Shown here: positions 9,340 to 17,524 of the stretch, piece by piece
Layout: each line of letters opens with the position of its first letter
Numbering within the stretch: position 1 is the first letter of the stretch
Assembly (NCBI GenBank): GCA_017624855.1
Contig: JAGAMF010000005.1
Location: forward strand, 558,001 to 622,000
Origin: Lachnospiraceae bacterium
GTDB taxonomy: Bacteria > Bacillota > Clostridia > Lachnospirales > Lachnospiraceae
DNA length: 64,000 nucleotides
Reading direction: 5' to 3'
Position numbers and translations under genes: made by a program
Notes under the pieces: model-generated
What the model was told of the DNA's origin: nothing
Databases searched by the model: none
Seen by the model: only the letters and a program-made list of their open reading frames with translations

Positions 9340-10266
9340 ATGAAGTATCCCTACGATAAAGGCTTCCGGAAGGTGGCATTCAATATGCCATTTAGCGGTT
9401 GGATGTGTAAAATGACTCATAAGCCCTTAAAAAGAATGGTGGACAGAATGAAACCGCCTAAAGGGATATCTTTGCGCAATTTTACGATTCCGGGATATCA
9501 GGGCGAATCTATTGATGTAAAAGAAATCACACCGGAAAATCCTTCCGATGTGACGATTTTATTTTTACACGGAGGAGGTTTCGGTTATAAAACATCACCG
9601 GGGCAGTTTAAGTTTGCCTGTGAGTATGCTTTGGGAGTGAATTGCCGCGCTTTTATGCCGGACTATCATTTGCTTCCGGACTATCCTTTTCCGGCAGCCT
9701 ATGAGGATGCTATATTAACATATCAATACATAATCGAAAATGCTGCAAAACTCGGCATTGACGAAAATAAAATTATTGTGTTGGGTGACAGCGCGGGTGG
9801 CGCACTGGCGGCAAATGTATGCAATACGGTGGAAGCAAAAGGTTTGCCTATGCCGATGTGTCAGGTTCTAATCTATCCGGTTACGGATGATGAGATGAAT
9901 ACGGAATCCATGATGCGTTTTACGGATACTCCTTTATGGAATGCAAAAAACAATCGTAAAATGTGGCCAATGTATTTGAAGGATGTCACAGAGGAGGCAC
10001 GACAAATTGCAGTGCCTGTCAAAAATTCCTTACCGCAATCTTTGCCACCGACTTATATTGAAACAGCAGAATTTGATTGTCTGCATGACGAGGGAATTGC
10101 GTACGCAAAGTATATTGAGGGCGTGGCTGAGTGTGTGGAAATTAACGAAACCAAAGGGACTTTTCATGGATATGATATTTTGAGTAATCATCCAATTACA
10201 AGAGATAGCGTAAAAAAGAGAATTGCGTTTATGAAAAGTATTATGGATAATGCGAGGAAAACATGA
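9340..10266 (+). CDS. Alpha/beta hydrolase, HSL-type carboxylesterase
   Basis: 308 residues. The hormone-sensitive-lipase signature HGGGF (oxyanion hole) is near residue 77 and the nucleophile elbow GDSAGG near 148; the acid probably lies in TAEFDCLHDEG and the histidine in GTFHGYD. This is the order and spacing of a bacterial class IV esterase, which hydrolyses short acyl esters in the cytoplasm. There is no signal peptide. AAAAGGAGCACCGT precedes the start. It overlaps the following gene by 4 bp (ATGA), and the run 9340-11289 (esterase, unknown, acetyltransferase) reads as one operon, suggesting acyl-group addition and removal on a shared small molecule; this link is speculative. Confidence 0.88.
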   Translation: MKYPYDKGFRKVAFNMPFSGWMCKMTHKPLKRMVDRMKPPKGISLRNFTIPGYQGESIDVKEITPENPSDVTILFLHGGGFGYKTSPGQFKFACEYALGVNCRAFMPDYHLLPDYPFPAAYEDAILTYQYIIENAAKLGIDENKIIVLGDSAGGALAANVCNTVEAKGLPMPMCQVLIYPVTDDEMNTESMMRFTDTPLWNAKNNRKMWPMYLKDVTEEARQIAVPVKNSLPQSLPPTYIETAEFDCLHDEGIAYAKYIEGVAECVEINETKGTFHGYDILSNHPITRDSVKKRIAFMKSIMDNARKT

Positions 10267-10700
10267 CAAAGGAGCAAATCAATCTTTTAAAAGAATTCGG
10301 CTTCCAAATCGGTGAGGACGATCATCGTGGAAGAACACCGATTTATAGCGAAAAAATTCCGGATTTATTGTCCTTGGAAATGCTCATTTTAACCATGACT
10401 TTCCGAGATGAAATTAATTATTGGGATGCGGATTGGTATTCGCCCACAGATCCCGGCGGCTATGTCAGCGCCCTTCGTTTGGATAATGAGCGGGTGGCGT
10501 ATATGGAAGGAAATCACGGATGGACAAGCCGGTGGTATATTGTTACCATAAAAGAGATGGCGGAACACATGCAGAAAAATTGGGACAAGGATTACGACCG
10601 GGGGAATTTTTTGAATCGGGTTTGGATTGAACCGAATCGGTATACGACCAAGGAAAAGATACGGGAGAAAATCAGCAAAGATTCTAAGCTATCATTTTAA
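10263..10700 (+). CDS. Conserved hypothetical protein
   Basis: 145 residues, not recognised. It is soluble, with no signal peptide or TM segment, and aromatic-rich in the middle (INYWDADWYSPTDPGGYV, GNHGWTSRWYIVTI). It starts in a 4-bp overlap with the esterase stop and ends 13 bp before the acetyltransferase start, so it belongs to the same transcript. No catalytic motif is obvious. Confidence 0.65.
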   Translation: MTKEQINLLKEFGFQIGEDDHRGRTPIYSEKIPDLLSLEMLILTMTFRDEINYWDADWYSPTDPGGYVSALRLDNERVAYMEGNHGWTSRWYIVTIKEMAEHMQKNWDKDYDRGNFLNRVWIEPNRYTTKEKIREKISKDSKLSF

Positions 10701-10713
10701 GGAGAAAACTTTC

Positions 10714-11289
10714 ATGACAGAAAAAGATAAAATGTTAAAAGGCGAGTGGTATGACGCCAATTTTGATGAGGAATTGGTGGAAGTGCGAAGAAAGGCAGAG
10801 ACATTCTGCTATGATTATAATATGGCAAGACCGGGAAGCGATGCGCAGAATAATGCTTTAAAAGCATTGCTTGGCACAGAAATTCCGGAAGGCGTTACCG
10901 TTTTGGCACCGGTGTATTTTGATTACGGAAACTACACTAAGATTGGTAAAGGTACCTTTGTAAATCACGGTTGCTATTTTATGGACGGTGGTACCGTTAC
11001 CATAGGCGAGAATGTGTTTATCGGGCCTTTTTGCGGCTTTTATACGGCAACCCATCCTATGAACTATACAGACCGCAATAAGGGGCTTGAAAAGGCTTTG
11101 CCCATTACCGTCGGAGATAACTGCTGGTTTGGGGCTAATGTATCCGTAATGCCGGGGGTAACCATCGGAAGCGGCTGCGTGATTGCGGCGGGTAGTGTGG
11201 TAACGGAAGATGTGCCGGATGATTCCATGGTGGCAGGCGTGCCGGCTGTGGTGAAGAAAAAGATTGAGCAGAACGATAAAATGCAATAA
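10714..11289 (+). CDS. Hexapeptide-repeat O-acetyltransferase (maltose/galactoside acetyltransferase type)
   Basis: 191 residues from ATG 10714, preceded by AAGGAGAAAACTTTC; the open frame continues upstream to 10627 but without a ribosome site. The N-terminal MLKGEWYDANFDEEL matches the maltose acetyltransferase cap (about residues 5-55). The rest is a left-handed beta-helix of hexapeptide repeats (IGKGTFVNHGCYFMDG, IGENVFIGPFCGFYTATHP, IGDNCWFGANVSVMPGVTIG-type turns). The catalytic His is expected in the TATHP segment. It transfers acetyl from acetyl-CoA to a sugar hydroxyl. It is trimeric in the family. Last gene of the esterase operon. Confidence 0.9.
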   Translation: MTEKDKMLKGEWYDANFDEELVEVRRKAETFCYDYNMARPGSDAQNNALKALLGTEIPEGVTVLAPVYFDYGNYTKIGKGTFVNHGCYFMDGGTVTIGENVFIGPFCGFYTATHPMNYTDRNKGLEKALPITVGDNCWFGANVSVMPGVTIGSGCVIAAGSVVTEDVPDDSMVAGVPAVVKKKIEQNDKMQ

Positions 11290-11386
11290 GCAATAAATAA
11301 TCAGTTGAATAACAGAATTAACGAAAGAAGCGATTGAGTAAAAGAATAAACAGAAGACATCATACAGACACATTTGGAGGTATCAT

Positions 11387-11965
11387 ATGAGTATTTTAGA
11401 AACTATCAGCAACAGACACAGTTACCGTAAAACATACAAGCCCGACCCTGTACCCAGAGAGGATTTGATTAAAATTATGCAGGCGGGGTTGGATGCGCCT
11501 TCCGGCTGCAATAAACAGACCGTAAGTTTAATCGGTGTAGACGATCCGGAGGTTCTGGCTAAGCTTCATGGGGTAATCGATCCGCCCCAGGGAGAAACCG
11601 CACCTGCCATGATTTGTGTACTCTCCAAAGAAAGAATCGCTTATGCCAACAGATGCTTTGCGGTGCAGGATTATTCTGCGGCAATTCAGAATATGCTTCT
11701 TGCCATTGTGGAGCTTGGTTATGAGAGTTGCTGGTATGAAGGGCATATTACAGACGAGGACAGAATCTGTGATAAAATGGCTAAAATTTTAAATGTCCCT
11801 AATGAATACAACTTGGTCTGCATGCTTCCGGTAGGTATTGCGGCAGAAGAGGTTCAAGGCCCCAGAAAGCGTCCTTTTGAACAGAGAGCATGGTTTAATT
11901 CGTTTCCGACAGAAGAGGAATATAAACAAATTTTTGAGAGAGCAGGCGTAAAGCCACCGAGGTAA
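11387..11965 (+). CDS. Nitroreductase-family FMN oxidoreductase
   Basis: 192 residues. The N-terminal ETISNRHSYRKTYKPDPVPREDL is the FMN-phosphate-binding opening of the nitroreductase fold (Arg and Ser contacts). GLDAPSGCNKQT and the AIQNMLLAIVELGYESCW helix are typical of the family. It reduces nitro or quinone-like compounds with NAD(P)H; the physiological substrate is unknown. GGAGGTATCAT precedes the start. It stands 8 bp before folC, which makes co-transcription likely, although I know no functional link with folate. Confidence 0.88.
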   Translation: MSILETISNRHSYRKTYKPDPVPREDLIKIMQAGLDAPSGCNKQTVSLIGVDDPEVLAKLHGVIDPPQGETAPAMICVLSKERIAYANRCFAVQDYSAAIQNMLLAIVELGYESCWYEGHITDEDRICDKMAKILNVPNEYNLVCMLPVGIAAEEVQGPRKRPFEQRAWFNSFPTEEEYKQIFERAGVKPPR

Positions 11966-11973
11966 TTTTTAAT

Positions 11974-13332
11974 ATGCATATAAAAGAAATAACCACCTAT
12001 AAGCAGGCAGAAGAATACTTATATAATGTACCTAAGTTTACCACGAAATCCACTCCTGAGATGACAAGGGCTTTTTATGAATTCTTGGGATGCCCGGGGG
12101 AGGCGCGTAAAATCGTGCATGTGGCGGGTACTAATGGTAAAGGGTCGGTTTGCACCTATTTGAGCAGTATTTTATCAGCTCACGGGTATAAAACGGCCAT
12201 GTTTACTTCACCTCATTTGATTTCCATGCGGGAACGCTTTCGTATTGATGGAGTGCTGATGGAGGAAGATGAGTTTGTGAAGCTCTTTTGCTTTATACAA
12301 GATAAATTGCAAGCGGTACGGGAAGCAATTGCACATAAAACAATGCAAACAGATATACTTCCTGCGGATTATCATCCTACATTTTTTGAGTATCTTTTCT
12401 TTATGGCCATGTTATGGTTTGAGGAAAATGGTGTGGACTATATTGTCTTGGAGACCGGCCTTGGCGGAAGATTGGATGCAACCAATGTGATAAAAAAACC
12501 TGAGTTATGTATCATTACCAAAATAGGTTTGGATCACACCATGTATTTGGGTGATACCATAGAAGAAATTGCCGGAGAAAAGGCCGGTATTATAAAAGAT
12601 AATACACCGCTTATATACTATGATTTCGACAGCAAAGTATCCGAAATAATGGAGAAAACTGCCCTTAAACACGGAAGTTTTGTTTATTCTGTCAAAAATA
12701 CGGATATTATGAATGTGAATTTTCATGAAAAAGACATTGATTTTTGTATGTTTTATGAGTATGATAATTGTGTGTGCCCATGCAAAGCCGAGTTTCGGCT
12801 TCCGACGGTGGCAAATTATCAGACCGTTAATTCCACAATGGCTGTTAAGGCATCCAAGCTTTTATTACAGGATGAGTGGAAACTTTCTACCGTACAGCAG
12901 ACTCTTTCTAATACTGTCTGGGAAGGAAGAATGGAGGAAGTATCGCCGGGATTGTTTGTAGACGGAGCACACAATGAAGATGGTGTAGAGGCGTTTTTGA
13001 ACGGCTTGGCCGCCTTGTCTAAAAAGGATGCGGTTCTTTTATTCGGTGTGAACCAAGATAAGGACTATGCGCCTATGATTAAGCGTTTGGCGGAGAGCGG
13101 ATTTTTTAGTAAAATCGTGATTACCAAGCTTGCCGGAGAGCGCAGTGCTCTGCCGGAGGATATTGCCGAAATATTTTCCCGCTATACAGAGGTAAACATC
13201 GTCTTGACATATAGTGTAAAAGATGCAGTTGAGAAAAGCCGCAGTTTGATAAGCGGTGGTACAATATACGCGGTGGGTTCGTTATATCTCGTAGGTGAGA
13301 TTAAGGAACTTTTCAGGGAGGAATTGTTGTGA
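11974..13332 (+). CDS. folC: Folylpolyglutamate synthase / dihydrofolate synthase
   Basis: 452 residues. The Mur-ligase-type ATP-binding loop VAGTNGKGSVC lies at about residue 50; the signatures SPHLISMRERFRIDG and ETGLGGRLDATNV identify FolC specifically. The C-terminal ligase domain carries EGRMEEVSPGLFVDGAHNEDG. The enzyme adds glutamate to dihydropteroate and to folates, retaining them in the cell. The start ATG 11974 has only a weak upstream ribosome site, suggesting coupling to the nitroreductase gene. Its stop overlaps the GTG of the small gene that follows. Confidence 0.95.
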   Translation: MHIKEITTYKQAEEYLYNVPKFTTKSTPEMTRAFYEFLGCPGEARKIVHVAGTNGKGSVCTYLSSILSAHGYKTAMFTSPHLISMRERFRIDGVLMEEDEFVKLFCFIQDKLQAVREAIAHKTMQTDILPADYHPTFFEYLFFMAMLWFEENGVDYIVLETGLGGRLDATNVIKKPELCIITKIGLDHTMYLGDTIEEIAGEKAGIIKDNTPLIYYDFDSKVSEIMEKTALKHGSFVYSVKNTDIMNVNFHEKDIDFCMFYEYDNCVCPCKAEFRLPTVANYQTVNSTMAVKASKLLLQDEWKLSTVQQTLSNTVWEGRMEEVSPGLFVDGAHNEDGVEAFLNGLAALSKKDAVLLFGVNQDKDYAPMIKRLAESGFFSKIVITKLAGERSALPEDIAEIFSRYTEVNIVLTYSVKDAVEKSRSLISGGTIYAVGSLYLVGEIKELFREELL

Positions 13333-13472
13333 TTAATTTCGAGGAAGAATTAAAGAAATTTCATCCCAGTCTCGAAATCGGTGAGGCTGAAGAGGCAATC
13401 AAGAAACATGATTTGTCGGATATGGTTGATATTATTGTAGGCGTTGTGAAGGAGTCCGAGAAAAAAGAATAG
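13329..13472 (+). CDS. Small acidic/basic protein downstream of folC
   Basis: 47 codons starting with GTG at 13329, overlapping the folC stop by 4 bp (GTGA). The ribosome site AGGGAGGAATT lies in the end of folC. The product (VINFEEELKKFHPSLEIGE...) is highly charged, predicted helical and without TM. The tight overlap, good ribosome site and 14-bp gap to the next gene argue for a real small gene. No family is recognised. Confidence 0.6.
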   Translation: MINFEEELKKFHPSLEIGEAEEAIKKHDLSDMVDIIVGVVKESEKKE

Positions 13473-13485
13473 AGGATAAGAAGAC

Positions 13486-14898
13486 ATGGAATGTTATAGT
13501 TGTGGTTGTCGCTTATCTGAGAAGGATTTTTGTACGGGCTGTGGTGCGGATGTAGCAGAATACAAGAAAGTAATGTATCTGTCCAATCAGTACTATAACG
13601 AAGGTTTGGAGAAGGCGCAGGTCAGAGATTTGTCCGGTGCCATCGCCAGTTTGCGACAAAGCTTAAAGTTAAATAAGAACAATACAAATGCGAGAAATCT
13701 TTTAGGTTTGGTCTATTTTGAAATGGGTAATGCTGTAGCTGCATTTACTGAATGGGTTATCAGCATGAGCTACCAAAAAGAGAAGAATATCGCAGGAGAT
13801 TATATAACCAAGGTTCAGTCTAATCCTGCCGGATTGGAAGACATGAACATGAGTATTAAAAAATACAACCTTGCATTGGGATATTGCCAGCAGGACAGTT
13901 TGGATATGGCTATGATACAGTTGCGTAAAGTAGTGCAGATTAATCCGAAGCTTATTCCGGCAAGGCAGTTGTTGGCATTGCTGTATATCAACAATGAAGA
14001 GTGGGCTAAGGCAAAGAAGGAATTGGATGCCTGCAAGCGCATTGACTGCGGTGATGTAAAAACCAACCGTTACTTAAAAGAAGTCGACAATATGTTAGGT
14101 GTTGAAGATAACAAGAGTGCCGGTAAGCGTAAGGTACAGGAAGCGGCTATTTGGACCAAGAGTGGCAATGAAATTGTGATTCAACCCAACAATCCCAGAA
14201 ATATGGGAAGCTGGAATGTATTTTGGAATGTGGTAATCGGTTTGGTAATCGGTCTTGCAATCGGATGGTTTTTGCTGGCTCCCATTCGAGTAAATCAGGA
14301 GCGTAACGGAGTGGATGAAGAACTTACCAGTCTCCGTGAGCAGCTGAATGTAAAAACCACGGCAGTGGAAGAACTTACTCAGCAGATTAACAGTTTATCT
14401 TCCGAAAGAGAGACTTTGGAGAATAAACTGGAAGATTATGAGGGCAGTACCGGTTTGCTTGCGGCACATACCAGTTTAATGCAGGCACAGCTTGAATATA
14501 ATAAAGGTGCGGCAGCAGATAAAATGAAAATCGCAGAGCTCCTTGATCAGGTAGATTTGGATTTCATTGAAGATGTTGCGTCGGAAGAATATATTGCCAT
14601 ATATGAGAATTTGAAGCAGGCTGTGGGATCTTCCGTTGCTACAAGCTTTTATGAGAGCGGCTATGAGGCATATCGTAACCAGGATTACGAAACAGCCATT
14701 GCTAAATTGGAGAAGGCAGTAGATTACGATCCCAATAATGCAGAAGCGTTGTATGCTTTGGCAAATGCGTATCGGGAGAATGAAGACTATGTACAGGCCC
14801 GTCAGATTTATGTGCAGGTAATCGAATTGTTCCCTGAAACCGAGAAGGCAATTAAGGCCCAGGGATATATTTCGGAAATCGATGCAATGGGACTTTAA
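13486..14898 (+). CDS. Zinc-ribbon TPR membrane protein
   Basis: 470 residues. An N-terminal zinc ribbon (CYSCGCRLSEKDFCTGCG, residues 3-20) is followed by TPR-like repeats from about 35 to 205 (GAIASLRQSLKLNKNNTNARNLLGLVYFEMG and later copies), one TM segment near 245-265 (VVIGLVIGLAIGWFLLA), a coiled coil (about 280-320) and a second TPR block at the C-terminus (YETAIAKLEKAVDYDPNNAEALYALANAY). The arrangement places one TPR set in the cytoplasm and one outside the membrane. It probably scaffolds protein complexes; the partners are unknown. It sits between folC and the spoIIA operon but ends in a strong terminator, so it is not part of spoIIA. Confidence 0.85.
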   Translation: MECYSCGCRLSEKDFCTGCGADVAEYKKVMYLSNQYYNEGLEKAQVRDLSGAIASLRQSLKLNKNNTNARNLLGLVYFEMGNAVAAFTEWVISMSYQKEKNIAGDYITKVQSNPAGLEDMNMSIKKYNLALGYCQQDSLDMAMIQLRKVVQINPKLIPARQLLALLYINNEEWAKAKKELDACKRIDCGDVKTNRYLKEVDNMLGVEDNKSAGKRKVQEAAIWTKSGNEIVIQPNNPRNMGSWNVFWNVVIGLVIGLAIGWFLLAPIRVNQERNGVDEELTSLREQLNVKTTAVEELTQQINSLSSERETLENKLEDYEGSTGLLAAHTSLMQAQLEYNKGAAADKMKIAELLDQVDLDFIEDVASEEYIAIYENLKQAVGSSVATSFYESGYEAYRNQDYETAIAKLEKAVDYDPNNAEALYALANAYRENEDYVQARQIYVQVIELFPETEKAIKAQGYISEIDAMGL

Positions 14899-14930
14899 TA
14901 CGTAAGAAAAATGAATAAATAAACTAAGGA

Positions 14931-14963
14931 AGAACATAAAACGAAAGTTTTGTGTTCTTTTTT
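14931..14963 (+). terminator. Intrinsic terminator after the TPR gene
   Basis: AGAACATAAAAC and GTTTTGTGTTCT form a 12-bp stem with a GAAA tetraloop followed by TTTTTTG. It separates the TPR gene from the spoIIA operon. Confidence 0.85.
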
Positions 14964-15034
14964 GATTATAGGGCAATTTTAGGTGAAGAACCAAGAAATG
15001 TGTTGCGGCAGTAGCCGGAAAGGAGAAGAAAAAC

Positions 15035-15361
15035 ATGGAAGAAAGAAAAATGATGGAGGGAACATTTGCGGTATTGGACAGGCATCTTATGGTAAAAATG
15101 CCTCGGGAGCTTGATCATCACAATGCTTCTCGAATCAGAGAGAAGGCAGATTATTTTTTACTGACGGATGATGTGGACAGTGTGGTGTTTGATTTTGAAG
15201 ATACGGTATTTATGGACAGTTCGGGAATCGGTGTCATTATGGGGCGTTATAAAAAAGTTTCCTGCTTTGGAGGCAAGGTGTATGCCATTCATACCAATGA
15301 AAGAATTAAAAAGATTATGAATATGTCCGGATTACAAAATATTGTGGAGATTATGAGCTGA
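15035..15361 (+). CDS. spoIIAA: Anti-sigma F factor antagonist SpoIIAA
   Basis: 108 residues, STAS fold. The phosphorylation site is the serine in MDSSGIGVIMGRYK (about residue 64), the canonical D-S-S-G-I-G motif. Unphosphorylated SpoIIAA binds SpoIIAB and frees sigma F in the forespore; SpoIIAB phosphorylates it to switch this off. Start 15035 follows AAAGGAGAAGAAAAAC; a downstream ATG at 15050 is a less likely alternative. It overlaps spoIIAB by one base (TGATG), as in other Clostridia, giving coupled translation and balanced amounts of the two partners. Confidence 0.95.
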   Translation: MEERKMMEGTFAVLDRHLMVKMPRELDHHNASRIREKADYFLLTDDVDSVVFDFEDTVFMDSSGIGVIMGRYKKVSCFGGKVYAIHTNERIKKIMNMSGLQNIVEIMS

Positions 15362-15843
15362 TGGAGGAAAAAGAAGTGAAAGATTCTATGTTAAAAGAAA
15401 CCAATGAAATGGAGCTGTTGTTTGATGCAATTTCCGAAAATGAAGGTTTTGCCAGAGTGGCAGTAGCTGCTTTTATAACGGGACTTAACCCAACATTAGA
15501 GGAAGTGTCCGATGTAAAAACGGCAATTTCCGAAGCGGTAACCAACGCGGTAATTCATGGTTATGGCGGAATTCAAAACGGAGAAGAGGGTAAAAATAAA
15601 ATTCGTTTGCATTGCAGTCTTTTTGAAAATACTCTGCGTATATCCGTGGAGGATAAAGGTGTGGGAATTGAGGACATACATAAGGCCATGGAGCCGCTTT
15701 TTACCACAAAGCCTGAGTTAGAGCGCTCCGGCATGGGATTTGCCTTTATGGAGGCTTTTATGGACGATGTGCAGGTATATAGCGTGGTGGGTGAAGGAAC
15801 CCGAGTGGTAATGGAGAAAACCCTTGGAAAGGATTGTGAATAA
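15361..15843 (+). CDS. spoIIAB: Anti-sigma F factor, serine kinase SpoIIAB
   Basis: 160 residues, GHKL-type kinase. The N-box is ISEAVTNAVIHGY, the G1 box VEDKGVGIEDI and the G2 region LERSGMGFAFM. It holds sigma F inactive and phosphorylates SpoIIAA. The chosen ATG overlaps the spoIIAA stop. The first 14-20 residues (MEEKEVKDSMLKETN) extend beyond the usual start, so GTG 15376 or ATG 15388 may be the true beginning. The stop TAA overlaps the ATG of sigF (TAATG), so all three genes are translationally coupled. Confidence 0.95.
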   Translation: MEEKEVKDSMLKETNEMELLFDAISENEGFARVAVAAFITGLNPTLEEVSDVKTAISEAVTNAVIHGYGGIQNGEEGKNKIRLHCSLFENTLRISVEDKGVGIEDIHKAMEPLFTTKPELERSGMGFAFMEAFMDDVQVYSVVGEGTRVVMEKTLGKDCE

Positions 15844-16568
15844 TGTCTGAGACAAGAACTTTGCTTGTGAAGACAAAAGAGGGAGACAAAGAAGCCAGAA
15901 CAATTTTAATTGAAGAGAATCTGCGACTGGTGCATCATGTGGTAAAACGATTTGTAGGGCGTGGTGTTGAGATGCAGGACGTATTCCAAATCGGCACCAT
16001 CGGTTTGATTAAAGCGGTGGATCATTTTGATATTGAGAGAGAGGTTCAGTTCTCAACCTATGCGGTACCTATGATTATGGGGGAAATTAAGCGTTTTCTG
16101 CGAGATGACGGTATGGTAAAAGTGAGTCGCAGTTTGAAGGAAAATGCATATCGGATTAAGCGGGAGCAGGAGCAATTTACAAAGGAATTCGGAAGGGAAC
16201 CGCTGTTGAGTGAGTTGGCGCAAAGGCTGGAGCTGACTCCACAGGAAATTGTGGAAGCGCTGGATGCATGTGTGGAAGTTGAGTCGCTTCAAAAAGAGAT
16301 ATATCGAAATGACGGCAGCAGTGTTACATTGGCTGATTTGGTGCAGGATTCCAAAAATGAAAAAGAGGAGTTGCTTAATCATATTGTTTTAAAGCAATTG
16401 ATGGAGGAATTGGAACCGAAGGAGCGGGAAATTATCGTATTGCGGTATATGGAAAATCTGACGCAGACAGAGGTGGCAGAGCGTATGAATACCAGCCAGG
16501 TGCAGATTTCCCGATATGAAAAGAAGATATTAAAGAAGATGAGAGAGCGGTATTTCAGCGGTAAGTAA
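15843..16568 (+). CDS. sigF: RNA polymerase sigma factor SigF (forespore)
   Basis: 241 residues, sigma-70 family of the SigF/SigG/SigB group. Region 2 includes GRGVEMQDVFQIGTIGLIKAVDHFD and the promoter-melting FSTYAVPMIMGEIKRFLRDDG; region 3 spans about 110-160; region 4 has the helix-turn-helix LTQTEVAERMNTSQVQISRYEKKIL. The genes spoIIAA and spoIIAB directly upstream decide the assignment to sigma F rather than sigma G. It drives the first compartment-specific programme of sporulation, so the host is probably a spore former, or descended from one. Confidence 0.95.
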   Translation: MSETRTLLVKTKEGDKEARTILIEENLRLVHHVVKRFVGRGVEMQDVFQIGTIGLIKAVDHFDIEREVQFSTYAVPMIMGEIKRFLRDDGMVKVSRSLKENAYRIKREQEQFTKEFGREPLLSELAQRLELTPQEIVEALDACVEVESLQKEIYRNDGSSVTLADLVQDSKNEKEELLNHIVLKQLMEELEPKEREIIVLRYMENLTQTEVAERMNTSQVQISRYEKKILKKMRERYFSGK

Positions 16569-16586
16569 AAAAAATAAAACTTTCTA

Positions 16587-16616
16587 TTGACATAACAGGG
16601 TATTCTGTCATATAAT
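16587..16616 (+). promoter_or_regulatory. Predicted promoter of the tRNA cluster
   Basis: TTGACA at 16587-16592 and TATAAT at 16611-16616, both perfect, with an 18-bp spacer. It lies about 30 bp upstream of tRNA-Arg. Confidence 0.8.
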
Positions 16617-16644
16617 AGCAATCGTCGGTGACGCAAAGTTGCGT

Positions 16645-16718
<74 letters not shown>

Positions 16719-16781
16719 TTTGTGTAACATTTTATAATGAAGCACAAGAATAAGGCGAAGAAGCCCTAGCATAATTAACAT

Positions 16782-16856
16782 GGTGGGTATGGCGCAGTCG
16801 GCTAGCGCGCCAGATTGTGGCTCTGGAGGCCGAGGGTTCGAGTCCCTTTACCCACC
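16782..16856 (+). tRNA. tRNA-His (GTG)
   Basis: Anticodon loop TTGTGGC. The extra G at position -1 (16782) pairs with C73 (16856), the identity element of tRNA-His. Acceptor GTGGGTA/TACCCAC, T-arm GAGGGTTCGAGTCCCTT. Confidence 0.95.
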
Positions 16857-16862
16857 CTTTAC

Positions 16863-16934
16863 TGGGCTATCGTCAAGCGGTAAGACACAAGATTTTGATT
16901 CTTGCATGCGCTGGTTCGAATCCAGCTAGCCCAG
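16863..16934 (+). tRNA. tRNA-Gln (TTG)
   Basis: Anticodon TTG in TTTTGAT. Acceptor TGGGCTA/TAGCCCA, the weak U1-A72 first pair being typical of tRNA-Gln. T-arm CTGGTTCGAATCCAG. Confidence 0.95.
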
Positions 16935-16992
16935 CTTCTTATCGCATATTGCATAAGAAATATTCTTATGGACATAATAAATAATTGAATAT

Positions 16993-17065
16993 GGGCCATT
17001 AGCTCAGGTGGTAGAGCACTTGACTTTTAATCAAGTTGTCCGGGGTTCGAGTCCCCGATGGCTCA
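16993..17065 (+). tRNA. tRNA-Lys (TTT)
   Basis: Anticodon TTT in CTTTTAA. Acceptor GGGCCAT/ATGGCTC with one G-U pair; T-arm CGGGGTTCGAGTCCCCG. It is the last tRNA before an integrase remnant, a typical arrangement for past integration. Confidence 0.95.
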
Positions 17066-17067
17066 CG

Positions 17068-17098
17068 AAAAAAAACCTTGAATTTTCAAGGTTTTTTT
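17068..17098 (+). terminator. Terminator of the tRNA cluster
   Basis: AAAAAAACCTTGAA and TTCAAGGTTTTTTT form a stem with a short loop, ending in a long T-run. Confidence 0.85.
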
Positions 17099-17136
17099 AT
17101 TTTGTTTCAAATGTGTTTGAACACTTTTGAACACTT

Positions 17137-17379
17137 TTACTGATTGAGAGTTCTTTTGTCTACAATTTCAAGCATTTTTTCCAAGTCGGCACCGGTAAAA
17201 TAATTCTTTTTTATAACATCCGGAGAATTGCCATGTAAGATGGCAGCCATTTCAATACTTCCACCATTGTTAATAAAACTTGTGATTGAATTTCTGCGGA
17301 ATGAGTGGGGACCACGAATCACTTCATTATTTATTTTTTCGATTCCAAGTTCTTCGCACAAATCCCTATAGTGGTATAT
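17137..17379 (-). pseudogene. Tyrosine recombinase (integrase) C-terminal remnant
   Basis: About 80 codons, open from an in-frame TAG at 17380-17382 on the minus strand. The residue pattern is that of the catalytic end of a phage integrase: GPHSFRRNSITSFI (H-x-x-R box), AAILHGNSPDVIKKNYF (last His region and the tyrosine). The core-binding domain and the first catalytic arginine are missing, and the surviving part begins at an unhelpful TTG. It points toward the tRNA-Lys 3' end, as expected for an integrase left by a decayed island. Confidence 0.8.
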
Positions 17380-17477
17380 CTAAAAGAATGTACTTGAGCA
17401 TGTAGAAAAGTATTGATATAATTTAAAACAAAATGTGTGTAAGAGATAGCATACTATAGCAAAAAATGATTAAACTG

Positions 17478-17506
17478 AATTTGTGTCAGCACTGTTGACA
17501 CAAATT
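17478..17506. promoter_or_regulatory. Palindrome before the DUF1016 gene (putative operator)
   Basis: AATTTGTGTCAGCA and TGTTGACACAAATT are reverse complements apart from one position, around a single central base. The site sits 18 bp upstream of the start, next to the ribosome site. A near-identical copy occurs inside the gene at 17798-17822. Confidence 0.6.
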
Positions 17507-17524
17507 GAAAGGTAGAGTAATCCT

